Origin: Acetobacter sacchari
GTDB taxonomy: Bacteria; Pseudomonadota; Alphaproteobacteria; Acetobacterales; Acetobacteraceae
Assembly (NCBI RefSeq): GCF_017377715.1
Contig: NZ_JAFVMF010000007.1
Coordinates: forward strand, 124,001 to 188,000
Direction: 5' to 3'
Length of the DNA: 64,000 bases
Below the pieces are notes generated by a model, which did no database searches, was not told the DNA's origin, and saw nothing but the letters and a program-made list of their open reading frames with translations. Each line of letters opens with the position of its first letter. Positions within the stretch are counted from its first letter, which is position 1. Both the position numbers and the translations under genes were made by a program. Below, one piece after another: positions 19,270-27,755 of the stretch.

Positions 19270-20541
19270 ATGACCAACATTACTGCGCTTATCAGCGACG
19301 CTGCGCTCTTTGTGCTGTTGCCGTGGGCGCTCTGGCGTTTGCTGCAGAAGGCGTTGCCCATAGCAGTACTACCGATCCTTGTAGGAATCCTGCTGGCGGT
19401 CTGGCACGTCCCTGTGCAGAAATATGGCGTGCCGTCACTTTACGGTAACGACATCGGTTGGGTGGCCGTCCTCGTGCTTGCGTTCACGGCTGGGCTCGAG
19501 ATGTGGCAGCACCCAGGAGAGGGTGACGCGAGCCATGCTATTCCTTCGCCATCGCTCAAGCGTCTGCTGGGTGGGGCGGCTGTCGCGCTGGGCGGTCCGT
19601 TTCTGATCGGCTCGATTCTGGCGTACGAGTTTTTCCTCCCTCTGCGCGGATGGCACGCGCCTCATGCGACGCCGATGGTCGCGGCAGCGGCGATCGGCCT
19701 GTGTATCGCGGTGAGCGCCTTACCAGTTCTCATCGGCGTCGTGCGGGAGCTAGAGCCTGCGCAGCGCCCGTTGGGACAACTGGCCTTGAAACTCGCGGTA
19801 GTTGACGACGCCGCCCTGTGGATCGGTCTTGCCGCCCTGCAATTCGCCGCAAAAGGGACGGCGGCGCTTCACGGATGGACAGGGCTTGAATTCGTGGCCA
19901 TCGGGCTGCTCGTGGGTCTCGCGGCCGCCGGGAACTGGGCGTCCCGGCATTACAGCAACCCGCCATCGTGGGTTATCTGGACGACCGTGCCTCTCTATCT
20001 GGCGGCAGGGTCGTGGGCGGGGATGCAGCTTGGCCTGCATGAGCTGATCGGCGCGTATTTTGCCGGAGCGATCATGCCGCCCAGCTGGGTGCGTCGTCTG
20101 CCGGTCGAGTGGGTCGGCACATTCTCGCTGTTCTGGCTGGCGCCGATGTTCTTCGGACATAGCGGTCTACATATCGACGGGGACGCTCTGACCTGGCCGT
20201 CGGTCATCGCCTCCCTGATGTTGGTCGCCGTGTCGATCGTCACAAAAATTGTGGCGGTTTATGCGTATCCGCCGGCAGCTGGCCTCAGCCGACGTCAGGC
20301 ATTGAGTGTTGGAGCGCTGCTGCAGTGCAAGGGACTGATGGAGATTGTGGCGGCCACCATTCTGCACGGGCAGGGCATGCTGTCGGAGTTCGCCTTCGCC
20401 TCTCTGATGGTGCTTGCCGTTATTTCGACGACGCTGACCGGACCGCTGTTTCGCCTGTTCGCGCCCGGCGAACGGACGGCGCGTTCTTCTGGCTCGGCGG
20501 GCGAGGGGATGTTGGCGCCATCCACGCAGACGACGCGCTGA
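19270..20541 (+). CDS. Cation:proton antiporter (CPA2-type)
   Basis: The 423-residue membrane protein has 11-12 hydrophobic segments and the features of the monovalent cation:proton antiporter-2 family: an early AFTAGLEMWQ, the KLAVVDDAALWIGLA segment with the paired aspartates that carry ions (near residues 178-179), and GALLQCKGLMEIVAATI near the C-terminus. It ends with a short cytoplasmic tail and has no TrkA-N domain. The ATG is preceded by AAAGGA. It stands alone; Na+, K+ or H+ homeostasis is the expected role. Confidence 0.87.
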   Translation: MTNITALISDAALFVLLPWALWRLLQKALPIAVLPILVGILLAVWHVPVQKYGVPSLYGNDIGWVAVLVLAFTAGLEMWQHPGEGDASHAIPSPSLKRLLGGAAVALGGPFLIGSILAYEFFLPLRGWHAPHATPMVAAAAIGLCIAVSALPVLIGVVRELEPAQRPLGQLALKLAVVDDAALWIGLAALQFAAKGTAALHGWTGLEFVAIGLLVGLAAAGNWASRHYSNPPSWVIWTTVPLYLAAGSWAGMQLGLHELIGAYFAGAIMPPSWVRRLPVEWVGTFSLFWLAPMFFGHSGLHIDGDALTWPSVIASLMLVAVSIVTKIVAVYAYPPAAGLSRRQALSVGALLQCKGLMEIVAATILHGQGMLSEFAFASLMVLAVISTTLTGPLFRLFAPGERTARSSGSAGEGMLAPSTQTTR

Positions 20542-20592
20542 ACTCGCCGCGCTTCTCACGCCAAGGGGGAAGTTGTTACAGGGCCGGACCTC

Positions 20593-21492
20593 CTAAGGCT
20601 TGGCGCGCCTCGCCATCTCCATGACGGCTTCCGGAGCCATGCCGCTTTCACGCATGGCCCGGATCGAAAGAGCGCCGTCACGCTTCGCGAGCCGCTTTCC
20701 GTTCTGGTCGCATAGCAGCGGGTGGAACGCGTAGACCGGCTCAGGCCATCCCATCAGTGTTTGCAGGAGGCGGTGCACGTCAGTGGCGGAGCGCAGGTCC
20801 TCCCCGCGCGTCACCAGCGTCACGCCCTGCGCAGCGTCGTCGTGCGTGACGCAAAGATGGTAAGATGCGGGTGTGTCCCTGCGGGCCAGAATGATGTCGC
20901 CAAAAGCTTCCGGCTCGCACGCGCAGACGCCGCGCTTCAGATCGCGAAAGGTGAGGCGGCGGCGTTCCGCGCCGTAGGCGAGGGCGCAGGAGCGACGCAT
21001 GTCCAGACGCAGGGCGTAGGGTTGGCCCGCGCCAATCCGCGCGGCGCGTTCGGTTGCGGACAGGTTCCGGCATGTTCCGGCGTAGAGCAGTCCCCCGTCT
21101 GGCGCAGTATGGGGCGCGGAAGCGGAGCTCTGGGCCTCCCGCGCGATGTCGGTGCGGGTGCAAAAGCAGGGATAGAGCAGATCTCGTTCCTGCAGGGTGT
21201 CCAATGTCGCACGATACTGGTCCATGCGCTGTGACTGGCGCCTCGGCGCGTCCCGCCAGCGCAACCCGAGCCAGCCAAGGTCTTCCAAGGTCGCGGCGAT
21301 AAACCGTTCCTGGCAACGTTGAGTGTCGATGTCCTCGATCCGTAACAGGAGGCGCCCGCCCGGTTCGGCGTGTTCCCGAGCGAACAGCGCGGCCGCGACA
21401 TGCCCAAGATGCAGTAATCCGGTGGGGCTTGGCGCGAAACGGGTGATCCAGCCGCCTGCCGGTGCGGTTAAGAAGGGAAAAACGCTTGCCAT
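20593..21492 (-). CDS. gluQ: Glutamyl-Q tRNA(Asp) synthetase
   Basis: GluQ attaches glutamate to the queuosine base of tRNA(Asp) without needing tRNA for amino acid activation. The 299 residues hold the catalytic half of a glutamyl-tRNA synthetase only: RFAPSPTGLLHLGHV (HIGH motif) near residue 17 and KRLAKRDGAL (KMSKS equivalent) near residue 266. Zinc ligands are visible in YPCFCTRTDI and GTCR. The absence of an anticodon-binding domain fits GluQ. It is convergent with the antiporter gene. Confidence 0.92.
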   Translation of the reverse strand: MASVFPFLTAPAGGWITRFAPSPTGLLHLGHVAAALFAREHAEPGGRLLLRIEDIDTQRCQERFIAATLEDLGWLGLRWRDAPRRQSQRMDQYRATLDTLQERDLLYPCFCTRTDIAREAQSSASAPHTAPDGGLLYAGTCRNLSATERAARIGAGQPYALRLDMRRSCALAYGAERRRLTFRDLKRGVCACEPEAFGDIILARRDTPASYHLCVTHDDAAQGVTLVTRGEDLRSATDVHRLLQTLMGWPEPVYAFHPLLCDQNGKRLAKRDGALSIRAMRESGMAPEAVMEMARRAKP

Positions 21493-21651
21493 GAAATCGT
21501 CATAACCCGGAAATGCCCGGCTTTCTTGCCGTTTGCGAAAACATGCGCCTATAGTTCTTGCGAAGACCTCGACGACGCATCACCCAAGGCGTTCAGTTCC
21601 GAGTCCCGCCCTGGTGTTGCATGAGCCGTCTCCGAGAAAAGGACGCGCGCC

Positions 21652-22212
21652 TTGCCCGATGGCAGTATGCACTTTCCGTCTCTCGTCCTGAACGCAGATT
21701 TCAGGCCGTTGTCCTACTTTCCTCTGTCCTTGTGGTCCTGGCAGGATACGATCAAGGCGGTCTGTCTGGATCGCGTCGCTGTTCTCAGCGAGTATGACAT
21801 GGAAGTTCGCTCTCCAAGCCGAAGCTTTCGGCTCCCGAGCGTAATCGCCCTGAAGGAATATGTGCCGACGGCGCGACGCCCGGCCTTTACGCGCTTCAAC
21901 GTGTTCCTGCGCGACAATTTTTCGTGTCAGTACTGTCACGAGAGATTCCCGACCCACGAGCTGACGTTTGATCATGTCATTCCCAGATGCCGTGGCGGCC
22001 GAACGACGTGGGAGAACGTGGTTACGGCTTGCGGCACCTGCAATCTTCTCAAGAGTTCGCATATGCCCGCCGAAATTCGGATGTTTCCGCGCAGGCGTCC
22101 GTCCCAGCCGAGCACGTGGGAGTTGCAGGACAATGGCCGGGCGTTCCCGCCGAATTACCTGCATCAGAGCTGGCGGGATTACCTTTATTGGGATGTCGAA
22201 CTGGAAAGTTGA
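21652..22212 (+). CDS. HNH endonuclease family protein
   Basis: The 186-residue protein belongs to a group of stand-alone HNH proteins common in alphaproteobacteria. It has the zinc knuckle CQYC and CGTCN and the catalytic core LTFDHVIPRCRGGRTTWENVVTAC. The N-terminal half with FPSLVLNADFRPLSYFPLSLWSW is a conserved family region. The longest start is a TTG at 21652 with AAAGGA upstream; an ATG five codons later (21667) lacks a site. Its biological role is not established; conservation in chromosomes suggests repair or RNA/DNA processing more than restriction. Confidence 0.88.
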   Translation: MPDGSMHFPSLVLNADFRPLSYFPLSLWSWQDTIKAVCLDRVAVLSEYDMEVRSPSRSFRLPSVIALKEYVPTARRPAFTRFNVFLRDNFSCQYCHERFPTHELTFDHVIPRCRGGRTTWENVVTACGTCNLLKSSHMPAEIRMFPRRRPSQPSTWELQDNGRAFPPNYLHQSWRDYLYWDVELES

Positions 22213-22312
22213 CGGTCCTCGGAAAAGAGCGACGGGCCGCTGAGAGATTGTAAGGGACGAGAAAACATCCCTCTTCAAAAAGAGATCGGCTTGCGTCAGG
22301 TTTACTCCCTGT

Positions 22313-22341
22313 GCGCCTTCAGCGGACGTTGCGGAAGGCGC
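22313..22341. terminator. GC-rich hairpin between HNH and lipoprotein genes
   Basis: GCGCCTTC and GAAGGCGC are perfect 8-base arms with a 13-base loop, about 100 bases after the HNH stop and between convergent genes. No T-run follows, so it is terminator-like only. Confidence 0.4.
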
Positions 22342-22483
22342 TTCAGGCTCGCCTTAACAACAGGGTACGCGGCAGGCTGCCACGTTCTGTGAAACTGCCA
22401 GGTTTGCCTGGTGGTCAAGCCAAGCCATAGCGCGTTTCGCTTCCTTGTCTCACGTATATCCGGCTTTACCTCGAGTGAGGTCT

Positions 22484-22804
22484 CTAACGCGTATAGGTGT
22501 ACCCATATTCGGCAGCCTGAGCTTGCAGGTCTGGCGCGTCCTTCAGGTTAAGCGGAATCGGCTTGGCGTTCTTCGCGCCGAAAATCAGGTTCCCGTTGCT
22601 CATACGCTGACAGGTGTTTGCAGCGATGGGGAACGACACACGGGATTCCCCGCTCATCTGCGCCCGCAGGCACGACACGTCGGTATCGTTGATGCGGCGG
22701 CCCATCTCCTTGGAGCAACCCGTGGATAACAGCGCCAGCGCCGCGAGGGGCAGCAAGCGCAGGCACGTGGTCCCGCGGCGCGCGGACTGTTTCGAATGGG
22801 GCAT
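22484..22804 (-). CDS. Small hypothetical lipoprotein
   Basis: The 106-residue product has a signal peptide with LLPLAALALLSTGC, a clear lipobox, so it should be lipidated on the cysteine and membrane-anchored. The mature part has two further cysteines and no family I recognise. The ATG at 22804 has GAGGAG ten bases upstream; the frame extends to a TTG at 22822. It is downstream of copZ on the same strand, 117 bases away, and could be part of the copper operon, which is inference only. Confidence 0.65.
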   Translation of the reverse strand: MPHSKQSARRGTTCLRLLPLAALALLSTGCSKEMGRRINDTDVSCLRAQMSGESRVSFPIAANTCQRMSNGNLIFGAKNAKPIPLNLKDAPDLQAQAAEYGYTYTR

Positions 22805-22921
22805 GGTCCGCGGGCTCCTCAAAGACGCTTGCTGGATGTTGTTTGTGCCACGCCCGGGGTCGTCCCTGAACAGGGTGGGCGGCAGGGCGGCTGCGTGCGC
22901 CCCGCATGGCGGGACGGCGTC

Positions 22922-23128
22922 CTAGTTGACCTCGAACCCAGCGCCTTCGATGGCGGCGCGGAACGCATCGGGAGAGGTCAGTGAGGGATCGTAAACGACC
23001 GTGACCTGTCCTTGCTCAAGGGAGGGAGTGGCTTCGGTGACGCCTTCGATCGCGGAAAGCGCGCGCTTTACCGAGGACACGCATCCGTCGCATGTCATGC
23101 CCTGAACAAGAAGCGTATCTGTTTTCAT
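22922..23128 (-). CDS. copZ: Heavy-metal-associated (CopZ-like) copper chaperone
   Basis: The 68-residue protein is a single HMA domain with the metal-binding GMTCDGC loop at residues 10-16 and the ferredoxin-like pattern ending DAFRAAIEGAGFEV. It probably carries Cu(I) in the cytoplasm to the neighbouring ATPase, whose gene ends 138 bases upstream on the same strand. The symbol follows function by analogy. Confidence 0.9.
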   Translation of the reverse strand: MKTDTLLVQGMTCDGCVSSVKRALSAIEGVTEATPSLEQGQVTVVYDPSLTSPDAFRAAIEGAGFEVN

Positions 23129-23266
23129 GAGTAGTTCTCCTCAAGCGTCATTGGCCGGGGACCGGGCCGGGCGCGTGGCCATGGACCGGACGGCGCGGGC
23201 GCGCCTCCATAGCGGTTCGGCCCGAACTTCGCGCCCCATGGGCAGGATGTCCAGTCCGGGCGGGCG

Positions 23267-25642
23267 TCAGCGCGCGTCTGTGATCCGCGCTGGACGCCAC
23301 CGGTTTAGCAACAATGCGTTGCCCACGACCGATACGGAACTGAGGGCCATCGCTGCACCCGAAACGATCGGGTGCAGCACGCCGAATGCGGCCAGAGGCA
23401 CGCCCAGCCCATTGTAGATGCAAGCGAAAAACAGATTTTGCCGGATTTTGCGAGAGGTGGCGCGCGAGAGAGTGATTGCGTCGGCAATGGCTGTAAGACG
23501 CGAACGCATCAGCACGATCGCAGCCGTTTCCAGCGCGACGTCGGTCCCGGTCCCCATCGCGACGCCGATGTCGGCGGAGGCGAGGGCGGGGGCGTCGTTG
23601 ATGCCGTCGCCGACCATGCCGACGAGACTTTTGCCGCCTGCGCGTTCGATCTCGGAGCGCGCTTTCTCCACCTCAGCAACCTTGCCCTCTGGAAGAACGC
23701 CTGCGGCGATGTCGGCAAGCCCGACGCTCTCGGCGACGCGTCGTGCGGCGGTTGGCGAGTCGCCCGTCACCATCACCGGCCTGACGCCGAGATCGCGCAG
23801 CAGCGCGATGGCGCTTGCGGCCTCGGGGCGTATTGCGTCGGCGACCGCGATCCAACCCAGTAAACGCCCGTCTCGCTCGACACCAATCAACGTCTCGCCA
23901 GAGGACTCGGCCTGCGCCGCTGCGCCCTCCAGCTTCATGTCAAGAAAGCGCGCCGATCCAAGGCGCGCCGTCACGCCGTCGATTTGACCACTGACGCCAT
24001 GTCCGGCGACAGCCTTGCCGGATGAAATGGCGGCGGGCGTTACATTGCGCCTCTCGGCGGCTTCCCGGACAGCCTTGGCCAAAGGGTGGGCTGAATCGGC
24101 CTCCAGCCCGGCGGCGAGAGCAAGCAGGGCGGCTTCATCGACGCCCGGCGCGGGGTACAGGCCGGTCACGCCGGGATGGCCTTCGGTCAGTGTGCCGGTC
24201 TTGTCCAGCAGCAGCACGGAGATGCGCCCGGCCCGCTCAAGCGCCTCGGCCGAGCGGAACAGCAGGCCGGCGGCGGCGCCACGCCCTGCGCCGACCATGA
24301 TGGCGGTCGGCGTGGCGAGGCCCAGCGCGCAGGGACAGGCAATCACAAGCACGGCGACAGCGTTGACCAGAGCGGTCTGGAACGACCCCGTGACGGCCCA
24401 GCCGCCGCCGAGCGTAAGAGCCGCAATGACCAGTATGGTCGGCACGAAGATGGCCGCCACGCGATCGACCAGTCTCTCGATCGGCGCTTTCGAACCTTCG
24501 GCCTGATCGACCATGCGGGTGATGCGGGCCAGCGCCGTGTTCGCTCCAACGGCTGTGGCCCGGACCCGAAGCACGCCGTCGCCGTTCACGGATCCGCCGC
24601 GAACCGGCTCTCCGGGACCGCGCATCACGGGGATGCTTTCGCCGGTCAGCATCGATTCATCGACGCCGGATTCACCGGAGATAATATCTCCGTCGGTCGG
24701 AAACGCCTCGCCAGGACGCACGACGAACACGTCGCCCACGGTCAGCGACGCCGCAGGACGATCCTGCACGCCGCGCCCGGTTTCGACATGTGCGGTTGCG
24801 GGCTGAAGACGTGCGAGGCGAGCGACGCCGGATGCGGCGTGATCCCGCGCGCTCGCCTCCATCAATCGACCGGCTGTCACCAGCGTGAGCACTGTGGCTC
24901 CGGATTCGAACCACACCGGCGCGTCCAGCCCGAACACGGTGACAACCGCGCTGGCGAACCATGCGATGGTCGTGCCGAGAGCGACCAAAACGTCCATGTT
25001 CGCGCCGCCGCCACGCAAGGCGGCCCATGCGCCACGGTAGAATTTGAGGCCGAGCACGCCCTGCGCGATCGTGGCGAGAAGCAGGGAAAGCCACCTCGAA
25101 GGCATCACGCCGAGCGCAGGGATCATGCCGACCAGCAGCGGCAGAGTCGTCGCAACGCCGACCGCCAGTTCGGTCCAGAGCCTGCGCCGTGCGCGCATCC
25201 GCCGCTCTTCTCGTGCGGAATCATCGGCGCCCGCGAGGGTCGCGCTGAAGCCCGCCTGCGTGATGGCGGCAATCAGGGCATCGGGCGTGGCGAGGCCGGG
25301 GGTGAAGTCGACCTCGGCCTTGTTGGCCGCGAAATTGACGGAGGCGACGACGCCAGGAAGTCGGTCCAGCACTTTCGTGACGCGGGTCGCGCAGGCGGCG
25401 CATGTCATGCCTTCTATGGCGAGCGACGCGTGTTCCTTCGGCGCCACGAACCCGGCCTTTTCGATGGCGCCAACAATATCTGTGACAGGAGCATGTTGCG
25501 CCGCGAGATCCACGGACGCGCGAGCTGAGGCGAAGTTGACGCGGGCAGTCACGCCGGGAAGTCGGTTGAGCACTTTTTCGATTCTGGCGGCGCAAGCAGC
25601 GCAGGTCATGCCCTCAATCGGAACGGACAAGGATTCGGACAT
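23267..25642 (-). CDS. copA: Copper-exporting P1B-type ATPase
   Basis: This inner-membrane pump drives Cu(I) out of the cytoplasm. The 791 residues contain two N-terminal HMA domains, each with GMTCAAC (Cys14/Cys17 in the first), the membrane CPC motif in IACPCALGLATP, the phosphorylation site DKTGTLTEG, the HP motif DSAHPLAKA, and the hinge VGDGINDAPAL: all marks of subgroup P1B-1. The start at MSESLSVPIEG has CGGAG seven bases upstream; the frame runs 43 residues further with non-family sequence. It is followed by copZ. No CueR gene is nearby and I could not identify a CueR operator. Confidence 0.95.
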   Translation of the reverse strand: MSESLSVPIEGMTCAACAARIEKVLNRLPGVTARVNFASARASVDLAAQHAPVTDIVGAIEKAGFVAPKEHASLAIEGMTCAACATRVTKVLDRLPGVVASVNFAANKAEVDFTPGLATPDALIAAITQAGFSATLAGADDSAREERRMRARRRLWTELAVGVATTLPLLVGMIPALGVMPSRWLSLLLATIAQGVLGLKFYRGAWAALRGGGANMDVLVALGTTIAWFASAVVTVFGLDAPVWFESGATVLTLVTAGRLMEASARDHAASGVARLARLQPATAHVETGRGVQDRPAASLTVGDVFVVRPGEAFPTDGDIISGESGVDESMLTGESIPVMRGPGEPVRGGSVNGDGVLRVRATAVGANTALARITRMVDQAEGSKAPIERLVDRVAAIFVPTILVIAALTLGGGWAVTGSFQTALVNAVAVLVIACPCALGLATPTAIMVGAGRGAAAGLLFRSAEALERAGRISVLLLDKTGTLTEGHPGVTGLYPAPGVDEAALLALAAGLEADSAHPLAKAVREAAERRNVTPAAISSGKAVAGHGVSGQIDGVTARLGSARFLDMKLEGAAAQAESSGETLIGVERDGRLLGWIAVADAIRPEAASAIALLRDLGVRPVMVTGDSPTAARRVAESVGLADIAAGVLPEGKVAEVEKARSEIERAGGKSLVGMVGDGINDAPALASADIGVAMGTGTDVALETAAIVLMRSRLTAIADAITLSRATSRKIRQNLFFACIYNGLGVPLAAFGVLHPIVSGAAMALSSVSVVGNALLLNRWRPARITDAR

Positions 25643-25925
25643 GACGATCTCCGAAGAGGCGCTGGCGTCGCGGCGCATGGGCGGGCGGGGGACAGCCGGA
25701 AAAGCGGGCGATATTGGACGCCCGGGTATGGCGTGCGCCCAACATAAGGTTATCGCGGCGGCGCGATGCAAGACGCGGAGGGCGATAACACAGCGTTAAT
25801 ACAGGGCTGTCAGGGTCTTGAAACCAGACGCCGTCCGTTGGCTGACAGGCGTTGAACGCTACGACGCATGAGCCGAGGTCAGGCGTCCGTTTCGCCATGA
25901 CGTTTCTTCCTCGGCGCCGCCATAG

Positions 25926-26531
25926 TTGGAGCCTGTGATCAACACCGTCAGATATTTCCGGTCGTTAGTTGGCGCGCTGACGCTGCGGGTTCCAAGGCGA
26001 CCTGGGTTCGATGCCGTCAGGCCTCCGGCGTTTCTGGCTGATCGCAGCGGGGCCGCGGCGGTAGAGTTCGCTATGGTCGCCCTGCCGTTTCTGACCTTGA
26101 TTGTAGCCACGGTCGTCGTCAGCTTCATCTATCTTGCGCAGGCGTCCCTCGACGCCGTGGCGGAAGGGGCTTCGCGGCTTATCCTGACCGGGCAGGCGCC
26201 AGCCTCCGGGCAGGGCTCGGCGTTCAAAAGTCTCGCTTGCGGGATGCTGCCTTCCTACATGACCTGCGGCAATCTTCTGGTGAATGTGCAGGCCGTCGCA
26301 AACTACTCTGATATCGACGCCGCAGCGCCAAGCATTACGTTCAGCGCATCTGGGCAGGTGTCGAACTCCTGGGCCTATGATCCCGGCGCGCCAGGCGGAA
26401 TCGTCGTGCTTCAGCTCATGTATATGCTGCCGGTGATCAGCGGCATGGACGGGTTTTCACCTGCGAATATGCCCAACGGGACAAAGCTTCTCGTTTCCAC
26501 TGTAGTGATCAAGGTGGAGCCGTCGTCGTGA
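25926..26531 (+). CDS. TadE-like pilus assembly protein
   Basis: The 201-residue product carries the TadE/TadG signature RSGAAAVEFAMVALPFLTLIVATVVV (about residues 38-65): a short basic stretch, the glutamate after AxxxVEF, and one membrane helix, followed by a periplasmic domain. Such pseudopilin-like proteins belong to Flp/Tad secretion systems, but no other tad gene is in the window. The start is uncertain: TTG at 25926 or GTG at 25935. It overlaps the following TadE-like gene by four bases (GTGA). Confidence 0.75.
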   Translation: MEPVINTVRYFRSLVGALTLRVPRRPGFDAVRPPAFLADRSGAAAVEFAMVALPFLTLIVATVVVSFIYLAQASLDAVAEGASRLILTGQAPASGQGSAFKSLACGMLPSYMTCGNLLVNVQAVANYSDIDAAAPSITFSASGQVSNSWAYDPGAPGGIVVLQLMYMLPVISGMDGFSPANMPNGTKLLVSTVVIKVEPSS

Positions 26532-27064
26532 CGTGGCGTCAGCTTCTCGTTGCGTTTGGCTCTGGGCGCGAAGGTGTTGCAGCGATCGAGTTTGCGCTGG
26601 CTGCGCCCGTGCTCATTCTCCTTATGGTAGGTGCTTACGAGCTTGAAGACGCGCTGACCGTCTCTCGCAAGGTCACGACCGTCGCGCACACGATCGCGAA
26701 TCTTGCGACTCAATACACGTCGATGAGCGACAGCGACGCCAATCTGGTTCTACAGGCGTCAGAACTTGTGTTGCAGCCCTACCCGGTGGCGACGGCGCAA
26801 CTGGTTGTATCTGAGGTCAACGTCAGCGCATCCGGCGATGCGACGATCGTATGGAGCAAGGGACTGAACGCCACGCCGCGTGCGACCGGATCTTCGGTGA
26901 CTTTGCCAAGCGGAACGTCGACGACGACAAGCGCTGTCATTTTGGGTGAAGTGACCTACACCTACACGCCGCCGCTCGCGAATTCGGTCATACCGGCTCT
27001 GACTATGTATCAAAGCCTGTATATGGCTCCGCGTCAGTCATCGACGATTCCGCTGTCCGATTGA
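26528..27064 (+). CDS. TadE-like protein, second of a coupled pair
   Basis: The 178-residue protein repeats the TadE layout: EGVAAIEFALAAPVLILLMVGAYE near residues 15-38, one membrane helix and a Thr/Ser-rich periplasmic part. The GTG start overlaps the stop of the previous gene, so the two are translationally coupled and may form a heteromeric minor-pilin pair. Function outside a full Tad locus is unknown. Confidence 0.75.
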   Translation: MTWRQLLVAFGSGREGVAAIEFALAAPVLILLMVGAYELEDALTVSRKVTTVAHTIANLATQYTSMSDSDANLVLQASELVLQPYPVATAQLVVSEVNVSASGDATIVWSKGLNATPRATGSSVTLPSGTSTTTSAVILGEVTYTYTPPLANSVIPALTMYQSLYMAPRQSSTIPLSD

Positions 27065-27208
27065 CGCCATCGTGGCGCAAAGAATCTGGAAGGGCCAGGC
27101 TTTTTATGAATCGATGACCGTAATCGGGGAAAACAGATACTGGCGTTCGCTTAAGAGAAGACCGTTTCAGTTTTGAAATAGGGAACAGCGCCTTGCTATC
27201 GTGCAGTG

Positions 27209-27688
27209 ATGAATGACCTGCCTTATACCCACCTCAAGAAAAGTCTCCTTGGGCAGTTGCCCGTCCCGGTCTGGCCTCATGGAACACGGTTACAACCGTT
27301 CGAGGCGGAGAAGCACAGTGGGTCCGCACATGCTCTTTTGGTGGAAGCCTACAAAAACGGTGGAGGCAGTGTCGGAGACTTTGATTGCTGGTGGACTGCT
27401 TTACGCAATGATCCCGAGTATGACCCAACCGTTTTCTTTCTGGCTGCGGATGCGCGAGGAGAGATTATCGGGGTCGCCCAGTGCTGGACATCTTCGTTTT
27501 TAAAAGACCTGGTGGTGGTGGGCGAGTGGCGCCGAAGAGGTCTTGGCCGAGCGCTCTTTCTTCACGCTTGCAACGTTTTTCATGATCGAGGCGCCGCAGA
27601 GTTCGCTCTGAAAGTTGAGGACAGCAACCTTTCGGGAGCTGTCCAACTGTATCAGCGATTGGGAATGTCAAAGGTCAATCAAGACTGA
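27209..27688 (+). CDS. GNAT family N-acetyltransferase
   Basis: The 159-residue protein has the acetyl-CoA-binding motif A as VVVGEWRRRGLGRALFLHA (R/QxxGxG/A, about residues 107-124) and the C-terminal VQLYQRLGM typical of GNAT enzymes acting on small molecules or peptides. The upstream AFFLAADARGEIIGVAQ-like strand pair is also present. The ATG follows a GTG in frame; no strong ribosome binding site is seen. The substrate is unknown. Confidence 0.82.
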   Translation: MNDLPYTHLKKSLLGQLPVPVWPHGTRLQPFEAEKHSGSAHALLVEAYKNGGGSVGDFDCWWTALRNDPEYDPTVFFLAADARGEIIGVAQCWTSSFLKDLVVVGEWRRRGLGRALFLHACNVFHDRGAAEFALKVEDSNLSGAVQLYQRLGMSKVNQD

Positions 27689-27755
27689 TTGGTTATTCAG
27701 ATCAGAGCTTTTTGTGCGCCGTTCACCCGGCGAGCGTCATCCCCAACGCGGGCGT

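Noticed and set aside
24176..25528. Long plus-strand ORF of 450 residues over copA
   Set aside because: It is antisense to the clear P-type ATPase; composition is His/Arg-rich as expected of a shadow frame.
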